Shown here: positions 30,001 through 35,182 of the stretch, one piece after another
How positions within the stretch are numbered: the first letter of the stretch is position 1
Layout of the letters: the number at the start of each line of letters is the position of its first letter
IMG/VR virus record: IMGVR_UViG_3300020436_000029
Coordinates: 1-38,034 of that record
Strand: one strand, 5' to 3'
Length of the DNA: 38,034 bases
DNA from: a virus
Notes under the pieces: model-generated
Databases searched by the model: none
Seen by the model: the letters and a program-made list of their open reading frames with translations, nothing else
Told to the model about the DNA's origin: nothing
Position numbers and translations under genes: made by a program

Positions 30001-32547
30001 AACCTTGATGCTGACCTACTTGATGGTGTGCAAGGTGCTTACTATCTAAATTCATCTCATCAAAATGCTGGTACTTTACCAAAAGATCGTTTGTCAGGTG
30101 ATTACAATATCGATATTATTGGTTCTTCTACCAACACACTAAGATTAATTACTGGTACTAACAACCCAACATCTTCTCCAACTCCAAATAACTTTGTTGA
30201 AGGTGTTGTTTCTAACACTATCAACAACCAAGCAGATGGATTATTTGATGGTGGCACGAGACACCTAGTATTGACTATCAGAAATGGTGGTGTTGACTTT
30301 GATGCTACTTATGGTGGTGCAAGACAACTAGCATTTACTGATAATGATAACATGTATCTCCGTGGTTCTGGTAGTGCAGTTACTACATGGGGAACTTGGC
30401 AGAAGGTGTGGACATCACTTAATGATGGTGCATTTTCTGGTCTAGATGCTGACAGATTAGATGGTAATCAAGGTGGTTGGTATCAAAATGCTCTTAACAT
30501 AAGATATGGTACTCTTTCTGAAAGAAGATTACCAAGATTTATTGAAGCAACTGGTTTTAGAGATACTTTATCAGTTAAGACTTATAACGGTGATCTAGTT
30601 TTAGAAGTCTATATTTCTGGTGCTATTCTTAACACTGCACCATTTACTCCAAGTAGCACTGTTAAATTCTATGATGCTAACTCTCAGGCTGCTGGTGACT
30701 TTGTTCTTAGCAACATTATTATTAATGATGATACTAGTGATAACACAGAAGACTTTACAATTCTTGTTGGTCGTCTAATTTCTGGTAACTTAACAACTGT
30801 TAGTAACGCAGTTCAAGTTGGTACTGCAAGTAACAGAGTTAACTTTGATTCCTTCAACTTAGAAGATCAGAACACTTCTACAATCGCAGAATTAGAAAGT
30901 GATAGTGGAACTGCAAAATTAAATCTAGGTAGAAAAGATGGTATTGGATCATCACCAGGTATTTTCTTCAATAGTTCTGTATTAGCAGCAAACTTTAACG
31001 TTGCAATGGTTGCAACAGGTGGTAATGGTACTGACGGATCTGGTTCTCTAAACGTACAGGTTGCTAACGCAGATGCAATGACAATTCTAGGTCAGAAGAT
31101 CTGGAACGAAGGTAATGTACAATTTAACTCTGCTAACGTTGTTTCTACTGCTGTTATTCGTGACGGTTCTGGTAACTTCTCTGCAGGAACAATTACTGCA
31201 TCTCTAACTGGTGCTGCATCACTTAACGTACTGAAAGCTGGAGACAGCATGACTGGTACATTGAATATCACTGGTGCTAGTTCTCAATTAGAAGTAGATG
31301 GCGCAGCAACTTTCAACAGCACCGTTACTGTTACAAATGACCTTGCAGTAGATTCTGACACATTATTTGTTGATGTATCTGCAGATAAAGTTGGTATCAA
31401 TGCAGGTTCAACACCAGACTTTAACTTAGAACTTCGTGGTGATGATGGTCTTGCCATCTATTCAACTACAAATACTGGTAATGGTGGAGTTGGTATTAAT
31501 GATGGTGTAGGTGGTGCAAGACTAACATTTAGTGATCACGCTGGTGGATCTTACGCACAGAAAGGTTTCATTGTTTATAAACACGCTGATAGTAGTATAG
31601 CTGGAAGTCCTTTCAGTAACTATTTCTTTGTAGATAGTACTGAACCTAATTTAGTCATGAAAATTGGTTCTTCAGCATGTCCTGGTACTCTTTCAGTAAC
31701 AGAAGGTCTTGCTATAGGTGGTGGAATTGAACCTAACACTGGTAAAAGATTTACGTGTAATGGTGATGCTGAAGTTTTAGGCACTTTCTCTGTTGACAAT
31801 GCTAATGATAACTCTGGTGCAACAATTAAATTTAATGGTTCTTCTACTAGAAGAAACTTTAGAATTGCTAACCAAGAAGGTTTTGATCGTTGTTTTGAAA
31901 TTACAAGAAGTACATCAAATGGTAATACTACCAGTTACGATAGCACTCCTGCTCTACTCATCCGTGATGACAATAGAGTTGCAATTGCAACTTCTGCATT
32001 CCAAGGTAACGACCCAGAGGATAACACTCTAAGAACTTACACTCTAAACATCAATGGTGATGTTAACTTTAATGGTACTCTATTCCAGAACAATGGCGAG
32101 TTCGTTACATCTAGATGGACTGAAGCAACTAACCAAACTGATATCTATAGATTATCTAAAGTTGGTATTTCACAACAAAACCCAACCTACACATTACAGG
32201 TTGGCACATATGGTTCTGAGAATGGATCATTCAAGGTTGCAGGTAACTCAGAATTAGATGGAACTCTATATGTTGGTACATCTTCTACAAACAGAGTATA
32301 CATTAATGGTTCTCAAATCGACCTTCAAAATGGTAGCATATCCAATGGGCAAGTTTCCAATGGATTGTTAGTCAGTGGTGACAAGCAGTACATTGATAGA
32401 TACGGTGTAATCAAGAGAAATAGAGCTAACATAACTGAGAATGTAACTATTAATAACGGAGACCGTTGTATGTCTACTGGTCCTCTTGAAATTAATAATG
32501 GTATAACCGTTACCATTAATAACGGTGGCTACTGGACAGTGGTCTAA
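21061..32547 (+). CDS. Giant modular tail fibre protein (3828 aa)
   Basis: The product reads as a long tail fibre. In order: a structural N-terminus with LPRVGINRTGERINNI; two GSGY repeats (to residue ~145); a fibre joint with DRSDKIATTEYVLN; from residue ~294 a pectate-lyase-like beta-helix start (VYVSSQIGSDLNDGRS); an F-x-x-GE-type segment; helical units (residues ~780-1150, RDI...DL..G(G/S)N); an eight-unit TFTC array (~1152-1935); five 18-residue repeats (1936-2025); a second beta-helix part (SPYTQNASVISFLGGGGALV, NQGKSMVAAAFT); a joint with SDSKIPTQKAVKDFI; more GSGY repeats; two LDG..G..YQ/Y shaft units (DADLLDG, DADRLDG); and a C-terminus ending GPLEINNGITVTINNGGYWT. No catalytic residues are seen, so the beta-helix is probably structural or receptor-binding. 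It precedes three small adhesin candidates. Length is far above T4 gp34 or gp37 (about 1000-1300 residues). The ATG has a CGGGAA ribosome site. Confidence 0.88.
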   Translation: MSFQINSDKEKIKGGKPAFIGENELTIRSGAGSDEREVLRTQLDDATKLPRVGINRTGERINNIDIVTSGTGYTTVPSVSVGPPQLPGGTQALASAFIFNGRVVSIAVNDPGSGYSSAPDVVITGGNGSGAEGTAVLDTVDFELDINGAIRTSTSIISDTARILNLDIDNFVTPDANFRGPNLKTYVNNTGTQWSGNVILQENSYRYFGNNVYQALNSGQTGSSAPEHLDGVELNGEVQFKHIGFRVEDPNSFKYNETGESGIFPRSITPLLGDRSDKIATTEYVLNLATNDVGGRVYVSSQIGSDLNDGRSAVNPVRTIKRAAQLAWATPGVKETLIVSGGDYVEDNPISLPPDASVVGDNLRLVIIRPNNPGKHIFKFGDKNYVTGVTYRDKIDSNGDAVSTWDFAMVFDDKQQIQVDIDANGDAGTVFDIGHQIFGPERFRVTFSQNTGLSQLVSGLTVVGVNTGARAGVLDVVFDETTGASAHINGTLDVNLLSGSFVAGEQFRYITSASRGSEITGNLGVGGVITGSPTVNTIRVQQSPLTEIPPGTKIEIGTVAGVSFGFYEVASINSDNSPTYWEVLLVPILNSQDIPEDGVNDPYKIYSASVTEFTFDSNDLQSIRAEGEVVSVDEDTTTTVPIVRIDFSQQGQAAIATGGFQNAQFGNAEDLGGVVFYTNELVGRSNIHNFKEGQEIIIEGLSTTSPDLSFLMGKQRIYKVLEDADGRSRRFVIPKKAASLTNANYDPGQFAVARSSTKTVTLSLLNSPNKFPLSSPVDRRYQDACTFIRNNREFIADEVVGIINTQFAKYYYSIFELDSSARTFKIYLGTSSFGHTYVSGGVVTFGGNTYNVTGFDYDNTVTGLATVTTDVAVPAVEDEIVKLENITVSCANGNKIYPSFSIPVDDDQCRQDIVHFLNALCRDLEFGSNHNIIEGAEKYIVGAKIGLVENEIIQTVRAIEYARELAIFAMCNWRTGKRIPSEPIYTPKHSSITRYFDDSVITSTAPDPQTGVACANVESAINTLSYLFVDVLANNTSGTYLDAAYLIARNKDLIADQAYKDTQAAYPNLGHNNIDERKCRRDIGLVLKGLVRDLSLGGNSGIIEKAESYFSGSALTGVQTDEIGAVRFAFKQAARYATAAMRNWTTGNYVGVTPSTATYDATNGNLTVTIPTPTQGVPTTTDRIAFVEDALNWSCTYNGTPGEHAGPSRTDPTLGKSFTITNVSTSGGSSVISCNVGDAGAGASSPHTFVSAITNGTIIVYDTVDVSSDIPKFEDWTILIDPGAAPLQLLTPTTATYDPANGDFTITTATAHGLSTNEGLRLAPESFVFTCAMDNNRSEHYLPAVNQPAYGNTLAITGVTSNTITVDVGASAADQQFTPTDASYDPATGLLDLTIGTHNLGIGEGVILDNGAVSFKCAMDNFDSIKSYPRSSGDPYAGRSMPIVSYTDTTITINVGASPANKYFQPTAANYNHLNGDLRLSIGQHGLRAGGNIVLENNSLTFTCDMDGNATEHSYPRPTDPYAGKSILIDNVVYSSHTPSNVDYDPEVGELTFTLTGHGWETGDYIQLADNALTFTCDLDGNATNHTYPRDYDYLSDRWSAITKIDNDTFKITNLPSTRGGNTPHTFVSAAAGSLRRQTGDIDINVGTPGTNNQYQPSNAVYDPSSGDLSLTLPSAFVSSLSVGESIVIENDSLTFTCTMDGNTSQKTYPRSGIDPSSDRSIPITAINSNVITVNVGAAGADKLFTATTGTTYNPNTGDLVLSIGQHGIGVGRNIVLEDGAVTFTCDEDNNQTTHPYPRSTDPASGTSLAVTAVGATQHTATNAVYNSSTGVIEITIGGHGFENGDYIKIDDNALTFTCALDGNATQHTYPRPSFDPPSGRWLQISNKQLNTFEINVGSSSYTGAHTFVSAAANGISHQTGTLTVNVGTSSNTTTHTFTTGLTNGVKYLPQSTHTFVSASATAIKHFPLVPHTFKRATAQAVQYLPQSTHVYHGSATNSVKHLPQAGHTFKRVDTNAVAVYASTGGAPACANVASTIDTEMDLFDSILLYATDTTNGTEPGSVTPNYGTLFDTTTIRTYPDSFITDKNFQRVAVKGDFDEFPIIEASPYTQNASVISFLGGGGALVDGSKVKQPNCPFPGLELDGSASFPNQGKSMVAAAFTIVSFGGTAYKVINDGYTQLVSVFVIFCADGVFCESGGYASITNSATNFGQFALRANGYRAECYSFDVATITNVSSTPTGRTILTVSGLGREPIEHYIAKIDGYRNTNEDIEYFVDAITGVTVGPPFAAQLTFDNGTGDPMDLTDTATNSAVSTSVLQGKTIKLHRPSIVNSSSHTWEFAGSGTNYLALPENGGTKVEANEQVSELYGRVYVSGTDELGDFKVGTFAKIENRTGAITFTGTVTISEVEFLKLKGGDVVVTGFDASNTLGGANASDSKIPTQKAVKDFITNNLGPYINKPYSTNAVPRALVELTDSGKISLDQIPALRPFQVFTVANAQERTQLEGALAGDIAIQQDIQSSFILNNDLDSLFIGFTPDPTLQFTTNDIFTGSISGGRIQATEYRTGVVYQLNITDGGSGYTSPPTVAFSGGSPGLGAVAAAAECTIANGEVVTVTLINFNGFKGGKGYTSAPTITFAAPAGSGTQASGNALIESRLYGDIVNNIAIEDTDTIESSDVPSETVNINRIVNTSAKDSNNWVSLSSNQIAATDITSGTINTDRLASSGAANSFTFLRGDSSFALAVQSIKGSEIRYFAQLYSSASAGSSQLVFTTNSDVLVGHEVKNTVTGIQSNTNITGVTTVGGLTTIALNNPLTNTIPTGTIIEFERGESPMVFESSFTQGNFVDDVIVSVGGSGFTNGQYFDVSLSGGSGTGLKANIIVSGNAVTDITVTDGGSGYSADFSITVAPGEIGGGSGLVLEAKVSTVNRQYANVSLDVQRASDLTISADDYGTIGVARFKKSQFNIGQEGNGSVELKTGADSNLDADLLDGVQGAYYLNSSHQNAGTLPKDRLSGDYNIDIIGSSTNTLRLITGTNNPTSSPTPNNFVEGVVSNTINNQADGLFDGGTRHLVLTIRNGGVDFDATYGGARQLAFTDNDNMYLRGSGSAVTTWGTWQKVWTSLNDGAFSGLDADRLDGNQGGWYQNALNIRYGTLSERRLPRFIEATGFRDTLSVKTYNGDLVLEVYISGAILNTAPFTPSSTVKFYDANSQAAGDFVLSNIIINDDTSDNTEDFTILVGRLISGNLTTVSNAVQVGTASNRVNFDSFNLEDQNTSTIAELESDSGTAKLNLGRKDGIGSSPGIFFNSSVLAANFNVAMVATGGNGTDGSGSLNVQVANADAMTILGQKIWNEGNVQFNSANVVSTAVIRDGSGNFSAGTITASLTGAASLNVLKAGDSMTGTLNITGASSQLEVDGAATFNSTVTVTNDLAVDSDTLFVDVSADKVGINAGSTPDFNLELRGDDGLAIYSTTNTGNGGVGINDGVGGARLTFSDHAGGSYAQKGFIVYKHADSSIAGSPFSNYFFVDSTEPNLVMKIGSSACPGTLSVTEGLAIGGGIEPNTGKRFTCNGDAEVLGTFSVDNANDNSGATIKFNGSSTRRNFRIANQEGFDRCFEITRSTSNGNTTSYDSTPALLIRDDNRVAIATSAFQGNDPEDNTLRTYTLNINGDVNFNGTLFQNNGEFVTSRWTEATNQTDIYRLSKVGISQQNPTYTLQVGTYGSENGSFKVAGNSELDGTLYVGTSSTNRVYINGSQIDLQNGSISNGQVSNGLLVSGDKQYIDRYGVIKRNRANITENVTINNGDRCMSTGPLEINNGITVTINNGGYWTVV
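24514..26865 (+). repeat. Eight-unit tandem protein repeat (YDP...TFTC...YPR units)
   Basis: Each unit follows the plan Y(D/N)P..G.L.(L/I)T...H....G..I...(N/D)..(L/V)(T/S)F.C..D.N....H.YPR.........I......ITVNVG. The Cys-bearing anchors lie near 24639, 25040, 25300, 25558, 25774, 26140, 26404 and 26625. Unit spacing is about 215-400 bases because some units carry extra beta segments (HTFVSAA). The first two units are the most degenerate. DNA copies have diverged, so the array is maintained at the protein level. Confidence 0.85.
26866..27135 (+). repeat. Five tandem 18-residue repeats (HTF...LPQST)
   Basis: Five units of exactly 54 bases each encode H-(T/V)-(F/Y)-x(7)-(A/G/S)-(V/I)-x-x-x-P-x-x-x type sequences: HTFTTGLTNGVKYLPQST, HTFVSASATAIKHFPLVP, HTFKRATAQAVQYLPQST, HVYHGSATNSVKHLPQAG and a degenerate last copy ending in ASTG. 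They directly follow the longer array and share its HTF edge. Regular length and an alternating pattern fit stacked beta rungs. Confidence 0.85.
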
Positions 32548-32553
32548 TAAATA
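32546..32553 (+). promoter_or_regulatory. T4-type late promoter box (AATAAATA) overlapping the fibre stop
   Basis: AATAAATA matches TATAAATA at seven of eight positions. It begins inside the stop codon of the giant fibre (TAA, 32545-32547) and lies 20 bases before the next start, so a transcript from it would have a very short leader of about 13 bases. Confidence 0.55.
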
Positions 32554-32572
32554 ATTAAAAGTCTTATATAAA

Positions 32573-33178
32573 ATGAGTAAAATCGTCGTAAGAGAATTAA
32601 AAAGTCCGACAGGAAACTTGGAGTTTCAAGGTGGTCTCACTATTAGTGATACTACAAGCATTTCATATCCTGGCAGAATTGTTCAAATGAAACATAAATT
32701 ATATCATACTAGAACTTCTTGGGGTAATCCTGGTAGTGATACTGGTAGTGTGAGCAATGACGTGCCTGGCATGAATATGGATTTTCAATGTAAGTTTTCT
32801 GATTCACTTGTGATAATAGAAGCTAGAATTATGGGGGATGTTCATCACAATACAGTTTTTAGATATACTGTTAATGGTAATAAAATTACCACTGCTGCAT
32901 ATGATTCTTACAATGATGATGAAGGTGCAAACCGTTGGTCTGGTTTAACGTGTGCTGCATATGATGGAGCAGATAATAACTCATCCACTCCTGGTGATAC
33001 TTTTGTGATGGTGTATTATAAACCAGGAAATACTAGTAACAATACTTATAGAATTGTTGCTAGAAATGGAAACACAGGTGCTAATACCAATTACATCAAT
33101 AGATGTGGAAGTAGTAATGGACAAAATAGTTATGAATGTGGTGTTTCCAGTATAATTATGTACGAAATCGAGGAATAA
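32573..33178 (+). CDS. Probable adhesin/fibre-tip protein A (paralogue 1 of 3)
   Basis: This 201-residue protein is the first of three adjacent relatives. It starts with a short conserved lead (MSKIVVRELKSPTGNLEFQG) that looks like an attachment segment, then a beta-rich domain with RWSGLTCAAYDGADNNSS and an end reading NRCGSSNGQNSYECGVSS. The NR...GQN.YE signature and the W-SG...YD..N segment recur in both following genes and in small proteins I recall from the tail-fibre region of other cyanophages. It directly follows the giant fibre, so a fibre tip or receptor-binding role is inferred; no biochemical function is established. Two Cys residues near the C-terminus flank the GQNSYE core. Confidence 0.78.
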   Translation: MSKIVVRELKSPTGNLEFQGGLTISDTTSISYPGRIVQMKHKLYHTRTSWGNPGSDTGSVSNDVPGMNMDFQCKFSDSLVIIEARIMGDVHHNTVFRYTVNGNKITTAAYDSYNDDEGANRWSGLTCAAYDGADNNSSTPGDTFVMVYYKPGNTSNNTYRIVARNGNTGANTNYINRCGSSNGQNSYECGVSSIIMYEIEE

Positions 33179-33181
33179 AAA

Positions 33182-33790
33182 ATGGAAATTAAAGTCGATA
33201 CTCTCCAATCAGATAATGGGATACTGCAAATTGCAGATGGAACTCAGTTAGATTTTGGTGATAGTGGAGCATTGGTATTACCTGGTTCTGTTGTTAACTT
33301 CGCTTTTGTAGAGTACGATGGTAGAACTAGTACAAGTTGCAATAATAACTCTTTTACTGTGATACCACAGATGGAAATTGAAATTGAAAGAAAAGTAGCT
33401 GGATCTTCATTTCATATAGCATTCATGATTAATGGAGAAAATACATCACATGACCATGGTCTTACTATTCATAGAAGACCAGCAAATGGTAGTTGGTCTT
33501 TAATTGGTTACAATACAGATGTTGGAACTCAAAGATGGAGTGGTGTAAATCACGGTTGGTATGACCGAGATAACAATAGTACTCCTTATAATATGAGTGG
33601 TATTTGGTATGATCCAGCACCAAGTAATTCTACTTTTCCAGTAGGTTCAAAGATAGGGTACACTGTTGGTACTAGATCATCCAATAGTAGCAACTTTACC
33701 TTCTGGATAAATAGAACTGATTCACGTATCGGTCAAAACGCATATGAGAATATGGTATCATCAGGTTATGTAATGGAGATTGCACCATGA
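33182..33790 (+). CDS. Probable adhesin/fibre-tip protein B (paralogue 2 of 3)
   Basis: The 202-residue product shares the family pattern: an N-terminal lead (MEIKVDTLQSDNGILQIADG) similar to that of protein A, a central QRWSGVNHGWYDRDNNST segment, and a C-terminal NRTDSRIGQNAYENMVSS signature. It lacks the C-terminal Cys pair of A. It begins three bases after the stop of A and its stop overlaps the start of C (ATGA), so the three are made from one message. Function is inferred as receptor binding or fibre decoration from position and from the variable middle region. Confidence 0.78.
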   Translation: MEIKVDTLQSDNGILQIADGTQLDFGDSGALVLPGSVVNFAFVEYDGRTSTSCNNNSFTVIPQMEIEIERKVAGSSFHIAFMINGENTSHDHGLTIHRRPANGSWSLIGYNTDVGTQRWSGVNHGWYDRDNNSTPYNMSGIWYDPAPSNSTFPVGSKIGYTVGTRSSNSSNFTFWINRTDSRIGQNAYENMVSSGYVMEIAP

Positions 33791-34380
33791 GCGTATTAAC
33801 AGTACAAAAAATTGTTCCTAGAACACTAAATCAAATTAATATAGCATCAGGAACTTCACTAGGTCTTTCTGATAGTGCATTCGGTGGTATTAGAGGAACA
33901 CCTGTTCAAATGTCAGTAGCTAGAACTGATACTAGAACTACATTCACTTCTCCTAATAATGGACAAATTGAAATACCACAGACTGCTGTTACAATTACAC
34001 CTAAATTTACTGGTTCTTTAATTGTTTTAAAATGGATGTGCACTGGTGAAATTCATCAAGATAATGGATTTAGAATATTGAAAAATGGCACCCTATTTAA
34101 AACTACAACTCAAACTAATGAAAGATGGGGTTCATATGTTTCTGCTTGGTATGATAGAAACCAATCATCTACTATGTCAAACTGGTATATTAATGCATTT
34201 GATAATGATGTAGTAGCAGGAGCAGAAACTACATATACTCTCTCTACTGGTTCTTCCTCAAATGGAACATACACGTTCTATCTAAATAGGTGTGTATCAA
34301 ATGGTGGTGGTAACAACAGTTATGAAAACGGTTGTACTGTTATGACAGCAATGGAAATTACTCCAGGAATTTACTCATAA
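33787..34380 (+). CDS. Probable adhesin/fibre-tip protein C (paralogue 3 of 3)
   Basis: The 197-residue product has the same plan as A and B: a short N-terminal lead, ERWGSYVSAWYDRNQSS in the middle, and NRCVSNGGGNNSYENG near the C-terminus. The region before the middle motif (FTGSLIVLKWMCTGEIHQDNGF) resembles the parallel stretch of A (SDSLVIIEARIMGDVHHNTVF), which suggests A and C are closer to each other than to B. The ATG overlaps the stop of B by four bases. It is followed by a gap with a late-promoter box. Same inferred role and same uncertainty as A and B. Confidence 0.78.
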   Translation: MSVLTVQKIVPRTLNQINIASGTSLGLSDSAFGGIRGTPVQMSVARTDTRTTFTSPNNGQIEIPQTAVTITPKFTGSLIVLKWMCTGEIHQDNGFRILKNGTLFKTTTQTNERWGSYVSAWYDRNQSSTMSNWYINAFDNDVVAGAETTYTLSTGSSSNGTYTFYLNRCVSNGGGNNSYENGCTVMTAMEITPGIYS

Positions 34381-34388
34381 TTAATCAT

Positions 34389-34396
34389 CATAAATA
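34389..34396 (+). promoter_or_regulatory. T4-type late promoter box (CATAAATA)
   Basis: CATAAATA matches the late consensus at seven of eight positions and lies in the 43-base gap after adhesin C, 28 bases before the next start. An AAAAGGA ribosome-site candidate follows at 34404-34410. Confidence 0.6.
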
Positions 34397-34423
34397 AAAG
34401 TACAAAAGGAATTATTTGGTAAA

Positions 34424-34891
34424 ATGGCACTAGTAATGCACTACGATTGGTCACATGCTTTATCAGCATTGTATCCTGGAGCACATTGGCAAGTCGAATT
34501 AACTAAAGATGATAAACAAATCCTTCATTGGATGGATGATAATATTCCTCGTCCTAATGAAGCTGATCTTGAAGCTTGGTGCATCGAAAAATCAAAGCAA
34601 GAACCAATGCGTCTTCTTAGAAGAGAGCGTGATAAAGAACTTGATTTGTGCACTTGGCGTGTAATGAAAGCAGTTACAATGGGAGAAGAACTCCCACAAG
34701 AGTGGAAAGATTATATGCAAGCACTAAGAGATCTACCTCAAAAAACTAATTGGGAAGATATTAGAAGCGATGAAAGAGACTATAAAAGAATAGATAGGTC
34801 ATCTGTTGACTGGCCAACTCCACCATCAGAACAACATTACCCAATTACACTTAAAGATCATTTCCAAGAACCAGAACTATTTGAGTTCTAA
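34424..34891 (+). CDS. Putative tail-fibre assembly chaperone-like protein
   Basis: The 155-residue product has an N-terminal half with YPGAHWQVE...ILHWMDDNIPRP and a helical segment LLRRERDKELDLCTWRVMKA followed by PQEWKDYMQALRDLPQ. The second part matches the general pattern of phage tail-assembly chaperone segments (Phage_tail_APC type): R-x-x-R-(D/N)-x-x-L-x-x-x-D/C-W, then a W/Y-x-x-Y-x-x-x-L-R-D-L-P ending. Its place immediately downstream of the fibre and adhesin genes fits a helper of fibre folding or attachment. The rest of the protein (DERDYKRIDRSS...) is unassigned. It has its own probable late promoter. Family assignment is from pattern memory, not a search. Confidence 0.7.
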   Translation: MALVMHYDWSHALSALYPGAHWQVELTKDDKQILHWMDDNIPRPNEADLEAWCIEKSKQEPMRLLRRERDKELDLCTWRVMKAVTMGEELPQEWKDYMQALRDLPQKTNWEDIRSDERDYKRIDRSSVDWPTPPSEQHYPITLKDHFQEPELFEF

Positions 34892-34923
34892 TATAACTAA
34901 ATTATACTACATCATTCAAAACT

Positions 34924-35133
34924 ATGGATCCTGCAACACTGAAGAAAAATTTTGAGGAACAAATTGCTACTACTGAAAAGCAAATTGTAGAATTAGAAGA
35001 CAATCTCAAGAAAGCACAAGAATATAAAATTAAATTACAAGGTGGTCTAGAAACCATCGGACTTTTAGAAGACAAGAAAGACGAACCAGCACCTGATACT
35101 GCTCCGTCAAGCATTGATCCTACAGTCCAATAA
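34924..35133 (+). CDS. Small coiled-coil protein before the neck genes
   Basis: The 69-residue product is almost entirely one helix: residues ~5-45 have heptad-like spacing (ATTEKQIVELEDNLKKAQEY), followed by an acidic, Pro-rich tail. Small proteins of this kind precede gp13 in other T4-like cyanophages as I recall, but no function is known to me. It starts 32 bases after the chaperone-like gene. A late-promoter-like box overlaps its stop codon and a terminator follows six bases later, so it ends a transcription unit. A role as a virion assembly factor is a guess from context. Confidence 0.75.
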   Translation: MDPATLKKNFEEQIATTEKQIVELEDNLKKAQEYKIKLQGGLETIGLLEDKKDEPAPDTAPSSIDPTVQ

Positions 35134-35136
35134 ATA
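35129..35136 (+). promoter_or_regulatory. T4-type late promoter box (AATAAATA) overlapping a stop codon
   Basis: AATAAATA spans the TAA stop (35131-35133) of the coiled-coil gene. It sits before the terminator stem, so a transcript started here would carry the left arm and be exposed to termination. Confidence 0.4.
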
Positions 35137-35138
35137 TC

Positions 35139-35175
35139 AAATCCCTTCTTCCTAAATAGTATGAAGGGATTTTTT
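35139..35175 (+). terminator. Intrinsic terminator before gp13, with a promoter box in its loop
   Basis: AAATCCCTTC (35139-35148) pairs perfectly with GAAGGGATTT (35163-35172) over 10 base pairs, and a T-run continues to 35175. The 14-base loop holds CCTAAATA. The stem resembles the gp8 terminator (AAATCCC...GGGATTT). Confidence 0.85.
35151..35158 (+). promoter_or_regulatory. Late promoter box (CCTAAATA) inside the terminator loop
   Basis: CCTAAATA keeps the TAAATA core of the late consensus. By T4 geometry (start about six bases after the box) a transcript would begin near 35164, at the right arm of the terminator, leaving out the left arm. It would drive the gp13-gp14-gp15-gp16 block. Confidence 0.55.
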
Positions 35176-35182
35176 GTATGTA

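Noticed and set aside
34892-34923. Late promoter at ACTAAATTA before the coiled-coil gene
   Set aside because: The core is TAAATT rather than TAAATA, and the gap is short enough for the gene to be read from the promoter at 34389.
35174-35182. TTG start for gp13, adding three residues
   Set aside because: Spacing to AAGGG is better than for the ATG, but the product would begin before the MASPSS start I know from relatives; kept as an alternative only.
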